A stretch of DNA of 64,000 bases from Sphingomonas sp. G-3-2-10 (GCF_012927115.1 NZ_JABBFY010000001.1:3100001-3164000), one strand, 5' to 3'. Shown: positions 1-9,035, numbered from the stretch's first letter. Translations and numbers: made by a program. The notes: a model not told the origin generated them from the letters alone.

Positions 1-659
1 CCGAAATCGCCCCCATCGCGACGGCGGCCGGTGCCTGGCTGCATGTCGATGGCGCATTTGGGCTGTGGGCGCAGGCCGCGCCGGCGCGGGCGCACCTGAC
101 CGCAGGGGTCGAAGCGGCGGACAGCTGGGCGACCGATGGGCATAAATGGCTGCAGACGCCCTATGATTGCGGCTTCGCGATCGTGCGCAATGCCGAGGCG
201 CACCGGCGGGCGATGGCGATCTCCGCGAGCTATTTGCCGCCCGCCGAGGGATCCGAGCGTGACCCTTCGGCCTATGTGCCCGAACTGTCGCGGCGCGCGC
301 GCGGCTTTGCGACCTGGGCGATGATCCGCCAGCTGGGACGCGAGGGGATCGCACATATGGTCGAATGCCATTGCCAGATCGCAAGGCACATGGGCGAGCG
401 GCTGGCCGACGAAGCCGGGATCGAACTGATCGCGCCGGTCGAGCTGAACCAGCTCATGGTCCGCTTCGGCGGCCGCGACGATGCGACTCTGGCCACGGTG
501 AAGCGGGTTCAGGACGACGAGATCGCCTTTATCGGACCGGCGCTATGGCGCGGCAATTGGGTGATGCGCGTGTCGGTCACGTCGATCGCGACGACGATGG
601 CGGAAGCGGATGTCGCGGTGGACGCCGTGATCGACGCATGGCGGACGATACGCGGATGA
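1..659 (+). CDS. PLP-dependent (group II) decarboxylase, C-terminal part
   Basis: The gene enters from the left edge, so its N-terminus is missing; the reading frame is open from base 3. The visible part carries the hallmarks of pyridoxal-dependent group II amino-acid decarboxylases: a HVDGA segment whose Asp would contact the PLP pyridine nitrogen, then TDGHKW, where the Lys (codon 144-146) is the expected Schiff-base lysine. The C-terminal domain follows to a TGA at 657-659. The substrate cannot be told from this fragment; aromatic amino acids, glutamate and 2,4-diaminobutyrate are all possible. The stop overlaps the next start as ATGA (656-659), so the two genes are probably translationally coupled. 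Confidence 0.85.
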   Translation, partial: EIAPIATAAGAWLHVDGAFGLWAQAAPARAHLTAGVEAADSWATDGHKWLQTPYDCGFAIVRNAEAHRRAMAISASYLPPAEGSERDPSAYVPELSRRARGFATWAMIRQLGREGIAHMVECHCQIARHMGERLADEAGIELIAPVELNQLMVRFGGRDDATLATVKRVQDDEIAFIGPALWRGNWVMRVSVTSIATTMAEADVAVDAVIDAWRTIRG

Positions 660-1522
660 TCGAAATCTCCAGCGGGACGCTGAGCGCGGCCATCAACCCG
701 TTCGGGGCGGAGCTTTCCAGCCTGCGCGATGGCGAAGGCCGCGAACTGATGACCGATGCCGATCCGGCCTTCTGGACCGGCCGAGCACCGTTGCTGTTCC
801 CGGTCGTCGGCGCGCTGAACGGCGATGTGCTGCGAGCGAACGGGCGCGAATACAGCCTGCCCAAGCACGGCTTTGCGCGGCGGATGGGGTTCGCGGTGAC
901 CGAAGCGACACCGTCTCGCGCCAGCTGCCGGCTGGAAGCCGATGCGGAGACGCTGAAAGCCTATCCCTGGCGCTTCTCGCTCGACATCGGCTTCGAACTC
1001 TCGGGCGCGACGCTGAGCATGGAGGCCCGGATCGGCAATCGGGGCGAGGCCGCAATGCCTGCCAGCTTCGGCTTCCATCCGGCTTTCGCATGGCCCCTGC
1101 CCTATGGCCGCGACCGCGCGGATCATCGCATCCGCTTCGACGCCGACGAGCCCGGCGCATTGCGCGCGCTGACGCCCGGCGGGCTGATCGCGCCGGGCGA
1201 GCGCCCCTCCCCGCTCGACGGAAGGACGCTGCACCTCGCCGATTCGCTGTTCACCGACGACGCGCTGATCTGGGATCCCGTGGCGTCGCGCCGCGTCACC
1301 TATGGCGCGAGCGACGGGCCGCAGCTGGTGGTCGACTTCCCCGACATGCCGATGCTCGGCATCTGGACCAAACCGGGCGCGCGCTATGTGTGCATCGAGC
1401 CCTGGCGGGGAATCGCCGACAGCGAAGGCTTCACCGGCGACTTCGCCGGCAAGCATGGTGTCTTCAGCGTCGAACCGGGCGGCGAAGCGCGCGCGACGAT
1501 GCGGGTGACGTTGGCCGCATAA
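656..1522 (+). CDS. Aldose 1-epimerase family protein (LacX/galactose mutarotase-like)
   Basis: A 288-residue protein of the galactose-mutarotase superfamily, which interconverts alpha and beta anomers of sugars or sugar phosphates in the cytoplasm. Expected active-site residues are visible: His71 in LPKHGFAR, His141 in GFHPAF, and Glu248 in CIEPWRG as the probable general base. The length fits the LacX/YeaD-like branch. The ATG at 656 was chosen because it overlaps the upstream stop by four bases (ATGA); an upstream in-frame extension would run antiphase through the decarboxylase gene. No sugar-catabolic genes are adjacent, so the physiological substrate is unknown. Confidence 0.88.
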   Translation: MIEISSGTLSAAINPFGAELSSLRDGEGRELMTDADPAFWTGRAPLLFPVVGALNGDVLRANGREYSLPKHGFARRMGFAVTEATPSRASCRLEADAETLKAYPWRFSLDIGFELSGATLSMEARIGNRGEAAMPASFGFHPAFAWPLPYGRDRADHRIRFDADEPGALRALTPGGLIAPGERPSPLDGRTLHLADSLFTDDALIWDPVASRRVTYGASDGPQLVVDFPDMPMLGIWTKPGARYVCIEPWRGIADSEGFTGDFAGKHGVFSVEPGGEARATMRVTLAA

Positions 1523-1539
1523 CTCGCTAGAGGCCCGCG

Positions 1540-3111
1540 ATGCCTTCCCCGAACGAACGCCGCACCTTCGCGATCATTTCCCACCCCGACGCGGGCAAGA
1601 CCACGCTGACCGAAAAGCTGCTGCTGTTCGGCGGCGCGATCCATCTTGCCGGCGAGGTCAAGGCGCGCGGCGCCGCACGGCGCGCGCGTTCGGACTGGAT
1701 GAAGATCGAGCAGCAGCGCGGCATTTCGGTGACGTCGAGCGTGATGACGTTCGAGCGGAACAACGTGACGTTCAACCTGCTCGACACGCCGGGCCACGAA
1801 GACTTTTCGGAAGACACGTACCGCACCCTGACCGCGGTCGACTCCGCGGTGATGGTGATCGACGTCGCCAAGGGCATCGAAAGCCAGACGCGCAAGCTGT
1901 TCGAAGTCTGCCGCCTGCGCAGCGTGCCGATCATCACCTTCGTCAACAAGGTCGATCGCGAAGGCCGCGAAGTGTTCGAGACGCTCGACGAGATCGCCAA
2001 TCTGCTCGCGCTCGACGTGACGCCGATGACCTGGCCCGTCGGCATGGGCGGTACCTTCCAGGGCATTTACGACCTTGTCGACCATCGCCTGCTGCTGGCC
2101 GAAGGCGACAGCCGTGAGTTTCAGGGCAAGGTTGTGCAGCTTTCCGGGCTCGACGATCCGCAGCTCGATGCCCTGGTCTCGGCCGAGAATGCAGCGAAGC
2201 TGCGCGAGGAGATCGAGCTGGCGGGCGTCGGCTATGTCCCGTTCGATGCCGAGGCGTATCGCAACGGCGACCTCACGCCGGTCTATTTCGGATCGGCGCT
2301 GAAGGAGTTCGGCGTCGATTCGCTGATCGACGCGCTGGCGCAGCACGCGCCGCCGCCGCACGCCCTGCCCGCCGAACCCGCGCCCGTCTCGCCCGGCGAA
2401 TCGCAGGTCACCGGCTTCGTGTTCAAGGTGCAGGCGAACATGGACCCCAACCATCGCGACCGCATCGCGTTCATGCGGCTGGTGTCGGGGACGTTCCGGC
2501 GCGGCATGAAGCTGACGCCGACCGGCCACGGCAAGCCGATCGCGATCCATTCGCCGATCCTGTTCTTCGCGCGCGAACGCGAACTGGCCGACGAAGCCTT
2601 TCCCGGCGACATCATCGGCATTCCCAATCATGGCGTGCTGCGCGTGGGCGATACGCTGAGCGAGCGTGCGGACGTGCGCTTCACCGGGCTGCCCAACTTC
2701 GCGCCCGAAATCCTGCGCCGCGTGGTGCTGAAAGACCCGACCAAGACCAAGCAGCTGCGCAAGGCGCTGGACGACATGGCCGAGGAAGGCGTGACGCAGG
2801 TTTTCTATCCCGACATCGGATCGAACTGGGTGATCGGGGTGGTCGGCCAGCTCCAGCTCGACGTACTGCTCAGCCGGCTGGACGCGGAGTACAAGGTCGC
2901 GGCGGCGCTGGAGATGGCGCCGTTCGAGACCGCGCGCTGGATTTCGAGCGAGGACCCGGCGGCGATGAAGGAGTTCGTGGAGCTCAATCGCGGCGCGATG
3001 GCCAAGGATCGCGACGGCAACCCGGTGTTCATGGCGAAATCCGCTTGGGAAGTCGGCTATATTGCCGATCGCTATTCCAAGGTGAAGTTCATGGCGACGC
3101 GGGAGCGGTAG
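1540..3111 (+). CDS. prfC: Peptide chain release factor 3
   Basis: RF3 is the GTPase that removes RF1/RF2 from the ribosome after termination. The 523-residue length is normal. GTPase motifs are clear: G1 HPDAGKTT (residues 15-22), G3 DTPGHED (82-88) and G4 NKVD (136-139). Domains II and III follow (TGFVFKVQANMDP region) with a normal C-terminus. The gene lies 17 bp after the epimerase gene and may share its transcript. It converges on the MFS gene, with a palindromic repeat between them. EF-G and LepA are excluded by the RF3-type HPDAGKTT loop and the overall length. Confidence 0.96.
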   Translation: MPSPNERRTFAIISHPDAGKTTLTEKLLLFGGAIHLAGEVKARGAARRARSDWMKIEQQRGISVTSSVMTFERNNVTFNLLDTPGHEDFSEDTYRTLTAVDSAVMVIDVAKGIESQTRKLFEVCRLRSVPIITFVNKVDREGREVFETLDEIANLLALDVTPMTWPVGMGGTFQGIYDLVDHRLLLAEGDSREFQGKVVQLSGLDDPQLDALVSAENAAKLREEIELAGVGYVPFDAEAYRNGDLTPVYFGSALKEFGVDSLIDALAQHAPPPHALPAEPAPVSPGESQVTGFVFKVQANMDPNHRDRIAFMRLVSGTFRRGMKLTPTGHGKPIAIHSPILFFARERELADEAFPGDIIGIPNHGVLRVGDTLSERADVRFTGLPNFAPEILRRVVLKDPTKTKQLRKALDDMAEEGVTQVFYPDIGSNWVIGVVGQLQLDVLLSRLDAEYKVAAALEMAPFETARWISSEDPAAMKEFVELNRGAMAKDRDGNPVFMAKSAWEVGYIADRYSKVKFMATRER

Positions 3112-3117
3112 AAGGCC

Positions 3118-3178
3118 GTCACCCCGGTGAAAGCCGGGGTCTCCATCTGCCTGAGATGCCAGCTTTCGCCGGCATGAC
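3118..3178. repeat. REP-like imperfect palindrome between convergent genes
   Basis: Arms at 3118-3143 and 3153-3178 form an imperfect inverted repeat (about 20 of 26 positions pair) around a short loop. Each arm has the GTCAnnCCGG...GAAAGC layout common in intergenic repeats of sphingomonads. It fills most of the gap between the convergent prfC and MFS genes, and so could act as a bidirectional transcription end. Confidence 0.75.
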
Positions 3179-3187
3179 GGCTGCGGC

Positions 3188-4450
3188 TTACTCCACCCAA
3201 TCCTTGTGCAGCGTCCGGCTCGCGAAGATCATCAGTAGGCCCGCGACGAGATAGGAGCATAGCCCGATCGCAATGGCGTAGCGCAGCGCGTCCACGCCAT
3301 AGGTCGGCGCGAGCTGGTCGGAGATCAGGCCGATCACCGTCGAGCCCAGCCCCAGCCCGATCAGATTGTTGATCAGCAGGAAGCTGGCCGAAGCGGTCGC
3401 GCGCATATGGGCCGGGACGAGGTGCTGGACCGCGGTCAGCACCGGGCCGAGCCAGACATAGACCAGCGCCTGCGGCACGATGAACAGCGCGAGCGCCATC
3501 GCCCAGCCGCTCGACATGACACCCGCAATGAACAGGGGCGTGCCGACGATGTACGAGATGGCCGGGATCAGCGCGTAATATTTGCGGTCGCGGCGGCCCA
3601 TCCGGTCGCCGATCCAGCCGCCGAACAGCACACCGAACACGCCGCCGGTGAGCAGCAGCGCGCCGAAGAACTGGCCGACCTGGATCAGGTTCAGCCCGAA
3701 GCTGCGCATCAGCAGGCTGGGCAGCCAGAAGGCGACGCCATAGCCGCACATCGATCCCGCCGCCGCGCCGAACGCCATCAGCCAGAAGCTGGGCTTGGCC
3801 GCGAGGATGCCGAACACCTGAGCCACCGGGATCTGCGCCTGCGGGGTGGCGGGGCGCGGACGATCCTTGACGATCAGGCGGAAGATCGGGGCGATCGCGA
3901 CGCCGGCAAGGCCGATGGCGATGAACGCCGTGCGCCACTCGACCGTCTGCGCGATATAGCCGCCGAGCAGGGCGCCGCCGGCTGCGCCCAGCGGGATGCC
4001 GAGCGAATAGATCGAAAGCGCCCGTGCGCGCTTCTCGGGCGGGAAATAGTCGCCGATCAGCGCATAGGAAGGCGCGACCCCGCCCGCTTCGCCGACGCCG
4101 ACGCCGAGGCGGAACAGGAACATCTGGGTGAAATTCTGGGCCACGCCGCACAAGGCGGTGAAGCCGCTCCACACGCCGAGCGAGATGGTGATGACCCAGG
4201 TCCGGCTGGTCTTGTCCGCCAGCAGCGCCAGCGGGATCGCCAACGTCGAATAGAGCGCCGCGAAAGCCAGCCCGCCGAGCAGGCCCAGCTGGGTGTCGGT
4301 CAGCTGGAGCGACGCCTTCACCGGCTGGGCGAGGATGCTGAGGATCTGCCGGTCGAGGAAGTTGAACGTATAGACCAGCAGCAGCATCGCAAGGACCACC
4401 CCGCGATAGACGGGCGTGGGAGGCGAGGCAGTTTCGGCGGTCTGGGTCAT
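3188..4450 (-). CDS. Spinster-type MFS transporter
   Basis: A 420-residue inner-membrane protein with about twelve hydrophobic segments. Family features are the FNFLDRQ start of helix 1 and the GVGVGEAG segment near helix 4, as in spinster-like MFS carriers. A Shine-Dalgarno-like AGGGAAG precedes the ATG. It lies 85 bp downstream of the TonB-dependent receptor on the same strand, with a terminator-like hairpin between them, so expression relative to the receptor may be reduced. Inference: it carries across the inner membrane the compound the receptor brings through the outer membrane. The substrate is unknown. Confidence 0.9.
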   Translation of the reverse strand: MTQTAETASPPTPVYRGVVLAMLLLVYTFNFLDRQILSILAQPVKASLQLTDTQLGLLGGLAFAALYSTLAIPLALLADKTSRTWVITISLGVWSGFTALCGVAQNFTQMFLFRLGVGVGEAGGVAPSYALIGDYFPPEKRARALSIYSLGIPLGAAGGALLGGYIAQTVEWRTAFIAIGLAGVAIAPIFRLIVKDRPRPATPQAQIPVAQVFGILAAKPSFWLMAFGAAAGSMCGYGVAFWLPSLLMRSFGLNLIQVGQFFGALLLTGGVFGVLFGGWIGDRMGRRDRKYYALIPAISYIVGTPLFIAGVMSSGWAMALALFIVPQALVYVWLGPVLTAVQHLVPAHMRATASASFLLINNLIGLGLGSTVIGLISDQLAPTYGVDALRYAIAIGLCSYLVAGLLMIFASRTLHKDWVE

Positions 4451-4471
4451 CGAACTTCCCTGGCAGGAAAA

Positions 4472-4499
4472 GGGCCGGGAGTCGTGAGACGCCCGGCCC
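4472..4499 (-). terminator. Rho-independent terminator-like hairpin after the TonB receptor gene
   Basis: GGGCCGGG (4472-4479) and CCCGGCCC (4492-4499) form a perfect 8-bp stem with a 12-nt loop. Read on the minus strand it is followed by TTTTCC, as in an intrinsic terminator. It sits between the receptor stop and the transporter start and could attenuate read-through. Confidence 0.7.
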
Positions 4500-4535
4500 G
4501 GAGTTTACGCGTTACGTGGGAGTTTCCGCGTCAGA

Positions 4536-6860
4536 TCAGAACTTGATCGTGCCCGTGACGAACACCTGGCGCGGATTGCCGTAATAGGCCGTCAGCACGC
4601 CTTCGGTGCCCAGCGTCGGGATATAGGCGCCCGCGCCGGTCAGGTTGAAATTGCCGGTGTCCGGATTCTGGCTGAGGAAGTTGTAGCCAGCGACGATGTA
4701 GCGCTTGTCGAAGATATTCTTGCCGTGGACGCCGATCGAGAAATTGTCGTTGATCTCCCAGACGAAGTTGGCGTCGAACAGCGAATAGGCCGGCTGGTCG
4801 AGCATCGGCGTGCGCAGTTCGAACTGCTGCGAGTCGCTGCGGTACGACCAGGTGCCGCTGACGCTGATCGATCCGTCACCGACGGGCACCGAATAGCCGA
4901 GCGTAGCGCTGGCGGTCAGGTCCGGGGTATTCTGGATCTTGCGGCGGCTGGCGACGTCGATGCCGCGGGCGTCGATGAAGCGCAGATACTTGGCGTCCAT
5001 GTAACCCAGCGACCAGCTGAGGTTCAGGCGGCCGCCGGTCGCGCCCAGATCGCGGGCGAGAACGGCATTGCCTTCGAACTCGACGCCGCGGATGCGCGCC
5101 TTGCCGGCATTGGTGGTGACGCCGATGAAGGTCTGGATGCCGCCGACGGTGGTGCCGATCGAGCCGGGAACCTGCACGTCGGTATAGTCCGAATTGAACA
5201 CCGCGAGCGCCCAGCTGAGGCGGCGATCGAACATCGAAGCCTTCCAGCCGATTTCGTAGGTGGTGACCTTCTCGGGATCGAACGACATGAAGTCATAGAC
5301 CTGCTGGTCGTTGCAGGCGCCGCCCAGCGGAGTACGGCACGCGCTCGACTGGCCGCGCGGATCGAAGCCGCCGCCCTTGAAGCCCTTCGACCAGCTTGCG
5401 TAGAGCTGGTGATCGGCGGTCGGCTTGAAGCTGAGCGAGGCGCGCGGGGTGAATTCCTCGAAGCTGCCGATGCCCGAGAAGTTCGAGGTCTGTGCGAACA
5501 ACGTGCCGGTGCCGCCGAAATAGGGCGATCCGCCGCCGAGATAGGTGTTGCGGATCACGGTCGCGCGGCGCGTATCCCAGGTGTAGCGGCCGCCGGCCGA
5601 CACGCTGAACATGTCGTTGAAGTCGTAGGTGAAGTCGCCGAACACGGCGGTGGTGTCGGTCGAGACGTTGCCGAAGGTCAGCGCGGTGACGCCGCCGGGC
5701 AGGCGCACGTCGAACACGGTGCGCGACTTGGCGTCGAGATAATAGATGCCGACCAGGCCCGAGAACGACCCGGTGTCGATCAGGAACTGCGCTTCCTGGC
5801 TGAACTGTTCGTTGTTGTAATAGGCCGGCACGTCGACCTGCACCGCGGCGAGCGCGTCGAAGTCGATCGGCGAGGCGCTGTCGTCCTTGCGATAGCCGGT
5901 GATCGAGCGGAAGGTCAGCCAGTCGGCGGGCTTCAGCTCGGCAAGGCCGGTGATGCCCCAGCTCTCGACATCCTGCGTCGGGCTGACGAGACCGCCGCGC
6001 GAATCATAGACATCGGCAAGCACCGGGGTGCCGCTGGCGATGCCCGGGATCAGGCGATGGCCGCCGCGCGTGTTGCTCTTGTCCTTGGTATAGTCGCCGC
6101 TGACGCGGAAATAGGCGCTGGTCGCAGGCTCGAACTCGATCGTGGCGCGGCCGGCCCAGATGTCCTTGTTGTAATTGTCCTGCCCGGTGGTGAGGTTCTC
6201 GCCGAAGCCGCCGCGCGACAGGCGAGCGAACGCGCCGCCGACCTTCAGGCCGGTATCGCCGATCGGGGCCGAGGCGCTGACGACGATGTCGGCCTGGTTG
6301 TACGTGCCATAGGTGCCGCGCAGCTTGATCGTGGGATCGTTGCCGATGCGGCGCGTGACATACTTCACCGCGCCGCCGATCGTGTTGCGGCCATAGAGCG
6401 TGCCCTGCGGGCCGCGCAGCACTTCGATCCGCTCGACGTCATAGATGTCGAGGACCGCGGCTTGGGGACGATTGAGGTACACGTCGTCGAGATAGAGGCC
6501 GACGCCTGCTTCGAAGCCGGCGACCGGATCCTGCTGGCCGACGCCGCGGATGAAGGCCGACAGGGTCGAATTGGTGCCGCGCGAGACTTCGACGGTAACG
6601 TTCGGGGTGGTCTGGCCGATATCGGTGATGTCGATCGCACCGTTCTTTTCGAGCTGCTCGCCGCTGAACGCGGTGACCGCGATCGGCACGTCGAGCAGCG
6701 ATTCCTCGCGGCGGCGGGCGGTGACGACGATCTCGCCATTATCCTCGGCGACGGTCGCGTCGCCGGCCGCGTCCTGCGCATAAGCGGGAACGGCGCTCAG
6801 CGCGGTGAAGGCGGCGCCGGCGTAGAGAATCGTGCGAACGGACGGAATCATGCGTGACAT
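4536..6860 (-). CDS. TonB-dependent outer-membrane receptor
   Basis: A 774-residue TonB-dependent receptor. A signal peptide ends around residue 28 (AVPAYA). A TonB-box-like EIVVTA lies at residues 43-48, followed by a plug domain with the GRNTIGGAV element and a long beta-barrel ending in a C-terminal Phe. It should import a scarce, large or hydrophobic substrate through the outer membrane using TonB-ExbBD energy. The ATG at 6860 is preceded by GGAGG at good spacing. The neighbouring MFS carrier and divergent TetR gene form a common sphingomonad arrangement for organic-compound uptake. The substrate is not evident; no catabolic genes are adjacent. Confidence 0.93.
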   Translation of the reverse strand: MSRMIPSVRTILYAGAAFTALSAVPAYAQDAAGDATVAEDNGEIVVTARRREESLLDVPIAVTAFSGEQLEKNGAIDITDIGQTTPNVTVEVSRGTNSTLSAFIRGVGQQDPVAGFEAGVGLYLDDVYLNRPQAAVLDIYDVERIEVLRGPQGTLYGRNTIGGAVKYVTRRIGNDPTIKLRGTYGTYNQADIVVSASAPIGDTGLKVGGAFARLSRGGFGENLTTGQDNYNKDIWAGRATIEFEPATSAYFRVSGDYTKDKSNTRGGHRLIPGIASGTPVLADVYDSRGGLVSPTQDVESWGITGLAELKPADWLTFRSITGYRKDDSASPIDFDALAAVQVDVPAYYNNEQFSQEAQFLIDTGSFSGLVGIYYLDAKSRTVFDVRLPGGVTALTFGNVSTDTTAVFGDFTYDFNDMFSVSAGGRYTWDTRRATVIRNTYLGGGSPYFGGTGTLFAQTSNFSGIGSFEEFTPRASLSFKPTADHQLYASWSKGFKGGGFDPRGQSSACRTPLGGACNDQQVYDFMSFDPEKVTTYEIGWKASMFDRRLSWALAVFNSDYTDVQVPGSIGTTVGGIQTFIGVTTNAGKARIRGVEFEGNAVLARDLGATGGRLNLSWSLGYMDAKYLRFIDARGIDVASRRKIQNTPDLTASATLGYSVPVGDGSISVSGTWSYRSDSQQFELRTPMLDQPAYSLFDANFVWEINDNFSIGVHGKNIFDKRYIVAGYNFLSQNPDTGNFNLTGAGAYIPTLGTEGVLTAYYGNPRQVFVTGTIKF

Positions 6861-6882
6861 CAGGTGTTCCTCCCCAATTATG

Positions 6883-6954
6883 ACCCGTGCTTACGTACGG
6901 GTTGCAGGTTGTTGGAGGATGCAATACTGAAACCTGAACCAAGTTTCAACTTGG
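6883..6954. promoter_or_regulatory. Divergent control region with three inverted repeats (probable TetR operator)
   Basis: The 114-bp gap between the receptor gene and the tetR-type gene holds an ACCCGT...ACGGGT repeat (6883-6902), a TGAAAC-N9-GTTTCA repeat (6928-6948) and, overlapping it, CCAAGT-N4-ACTTGG (6939-6954). The last two overlap in a size typical of TetR-family sites and lie close to the regulator's start, so autorepression plus control of the receptor is plausible. Confidence 0.55.
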
Positions 6955-6974
6955 ATCGAGCGGGAGAGTGAAAA

Positions 6975-7658
6975 ATGGCAGACGGGCGTGGCATCGCGGC
7001 CACATCACCGGCGCCGGGGGCGAGTGATCCGACCGATTCGACCAGCGTGCCGCACAGCGAAGCGAGCGCGGGCAAGGAGCCGCGCACCGCGCGCGGCCGC
7101 AAGACGCTGCGCGCGATTCTCGACGCGGCGGCGGTCGAATTCGGCGAGAAGGGATTCCACGAAGGCTCGATCGCGGGGATCACCCGCCGGGCGGGCGTCG
7201 CGCTGGGCAGCTTCTACACCTATTTCGATTCGAAGGACGACGTGTTCCGCGCCCTCGTCCGCGACATGTCCGAGCAGGTGAAGGAGCATGTCGGCCCCGC
7301 GATCCGCGCCGCGACCGGCCAGATCGATGCCGAGCGCGCGGGTCTGCTGGAGTTCATCAAGTTCGCCCGCTCGCACAAGGAAATCTACCGGATCATCGAC
7401 GAAGCCGAGTTCGTCGATCCCGAGAGCTTCCGCATGCACTATGCGACCACCGCCGATCGCATCGCGGCCCGCCTTCGCGCCGCCGCCGATCGCGGCGAAG
7501 TGCGCGACGACATTTCCGAGGTCCATGCCTGGGCGATCATGGGCATGAACGTGTTTCTGGGGCTGCGCTATTCGGTATGGGCCGACGATAGCGATCCCGA
7601 AGCGATCGCCGATACGATCGCATCAATGCTGGCGCGGGGGATTGCCGCGAAGGGCTGA
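6975..7658 (+). CDS. TetR/AcrR family transcriptional regulator
   Basis: A 227-residue regulator. After about 40 low-complexity residues comes a TetR-type DNA-binding domain; the helix-turn-helix is around residues 65-84 (GSIAGITRRAGVALGSFYTY) followed by FDSKDDVF. The C-terminal helices should form the ligand-binding and dimer domain. A GGGAGAG Shine-Dalgarno lies before the ATG. It is divergent from the TonB receptor gene and probably represses the receptor/transporter module until the transported compound or a derivative is present. Inducer unknown. Confidence 0.9.
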   Translation: MADGRGIAATSPAPGASDPTDSTSVPHSEASAGKEPRTARGRKTLRAILDAAAVEFGEKGFHEGSIAGITRRAGVALGSFYTYFDSKDDVFRALVRDMSEQVKEHVGPAIRAATGQIDAERAGLLEFIKFARSHKEIYRIIDEAEFVDPESFRMHYATTADRIAARLRAAADRGEVRDDISEVHAWAIMGMNVFLGLRYSVWADDSDPEAIADTIASMLARGIAAKG

Positions 7659-7692
7659 GGCATCGGAATTTCCCGTCCGGTCCATATCGATC

Positions 7693-7814
7693 GTCACCCC
7701 GGACTTGTTCGGGGCATATCCCTGTAGACCAAATAGGCGTTTTCGTGCTCGGGCAAAGGCCGGAGCACCCTTAGGTGTTCGAAAGGGATGGACGCCGAAC
7801 AAGCCCAGGGTGAC
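7693..7814. repeat. 122-bp multi-stem palindromic element
   Basis: Outer arms 7693-7712 and 7795-7814 pair over 20 bp with two mismatches. Inside are a 6-bp stem (7718-7723 with 7784-7789) and another (7745-7750 with 7763-7768), so the element could fold as nested or branched hairpins. It fills the gap between the convergent tetR and DUF177 genes. Confidence 0.7.
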
Positions 7815-7827
7815 GGGAAGGAAAGGC

Positions 7828-8373
7828 TTACTTCCCCAGCTTGTCCTTCAGCGCCGCCAGCGCGTCGAACGGGCTGGATTCCTTCCTTGCCGCGAGCGCT
7901 TCGGCTTCGTCCTCGCTGATGACGCCGGCCGCCTTCAGCGTCTCGCTCGCCCCCCCGCTGCGCGGAAAGGGATCGAGCGCGAGCGCGAGGGTTTCCGCCG
8001 CCGCTTCGCCCAGATCGATCGCGCCGCCGGTGTAGAATACGATGTCGCACTCGTCCTCGGACAGTTCGACCTCGTCTCCGGCCTCGCCTTCGGGCACGAA
8101 GCGGATGTCGAAATCCTCATCGACCGTGGCGGGCACCGGATCGCCGGTGACGACGCAGCTCTGCACGACCCTCGCCGAAAGATGGCCCGCTGCACGCACG
8201 CCGGCGGCATCGCGGCGCAATTTATAGGATGCCTCGAGCGCGCCGATCGACTGGAGATCGAAGCGTTCGGCCAGCGCCACGCGCTCGGCGGCGGCGGCGG
8301 TGACGCTCACATTGCTGTCGCCCGCGCCGATCTGGTCGAGCCGATGGGGCCGGTGAAATTCGGGCGTGGTCAC
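7828..8373 (-). CDS. YceD/DUF177 family protein
   Basis: A 181-residue protein of the DUF177 (YceD) family, which in many bacteria lies beside rpmF and is linked to rRNA and ribosome metabolism. The conserved central C-x(n)-D pattern is seen as VQSCVVTGDPVP followed by an acidic stretch (EVELSEDE). The GTG at 8373 overlaps the stop of the CBP3-like gene as GTGA, so the pair is translationally coupled. rpmF is not present next to it here. Exact biochemical role unknown. Confidence 0.85.
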   Translation of the reverse strand: MTTPEFHRPHRLDQIGAGDSNVSVTAAAAERVALAERFDLQSIGALEASYKLRRDAAGVRAAGHLSARVVQSCVVTGDPVPATVDEDFDIRFVPEGEAGDEVELSEDECDIVFYTGGAIDLGEAAAETLALALDPFPRSGGASETLKAAGVISEDEAEALAARKESSPFDALAALKDKLGK

Positions 8374-8882
8374 GCGGGCAGTTCCCCGTCGAGCAGGGTC
8401 GTGACCGGAGTCGCGGCAAGGCAATGGCGCAACTCGAGCAGCGCCGATTCGACATGCGCCAGTTCGGCCGGATCGGGCGCCGCGCCGCGATAGAGGTTGC
8501 GGACCAGCGCGGGCTTGAGGTCGCCGGCCTCCAGCGCGGTGCGATAGGCGCCGAGGCGGCCGCCGATCATCCCCATCATCTTGCCGATTCGCTTGCCCAC
8601 GACGATGTCGCCCACGCCCCATTCGCGCAGCTGGCCATCCATGTCGTCGATGAACACTTCGGCGAGCTGAGTGCTGGGCAAGGTGGCAGTGGGCTCCCCT
8701 TCGAGCCGCAGCAGCACGAGCGTCATGACCACCGCGATCATATCGAACCGGCCGTCGACCGTGTCGGGCACGGCGCCCTCGACATACCAGTGCGGCTGGC
8801 GGGCGCGCGCGACGATCGCCGCGTACAGCACCGGCGCGGTGCCGCGATCGGGCTTGCCGAACAGACGCTGAAGCAGGCTCAT
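8370..8882 (-). CDS. Ubiquinol-cytochrome c chaperone (CBP3-like) family protein
   Basis: A 170-residue protein of the family that includes mitochondrial CBP3, an assembly factor for cytochrome b of the bc1 complex. Family features are the HWYVEGAVPDTVDGRFDM stretch near the N-terminus and FIDDMDGQLREWGVGD in the middle. It starts at the ATG at 8882; upstream in-frame sequence runs into the divergent bamE-like gene and is not counted. It is the first gene of a two-gene unit with DUF177. Its role in bc1 maturation is an inference from the family. Confidence 0.87.
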   Translation of the reverse strand: MSLLQRLFGKPDRGTAPVLYAAIVARARQPHWYVEGAVPDTVDGRFDMIAVVMTLVLLRLEGEPTATLPSTQLAEVFIDDMDGQLREWGVGDIVVGKRIGKMMGMIGGRLGAYRTALEAGDLKPALVRNLYRGAAPDPAELAHVESALLELRHCLAATPVTTLLDGELPA

Positions 8883-9035
8883 AACGGGTTCCAATTCCTG
8901 ATTCGGCGGCACCGAGGGGTCGCGGCGCCGCACTCTGGCGTTCCTCGACCTTGTTTGGCCGCAATTCCGCGCATATTGAGACGATCGGTGCGCGATGCAA
9001 TCGCGCGTGTGCGGCGTTATTGCCTGGAGAAGTTG

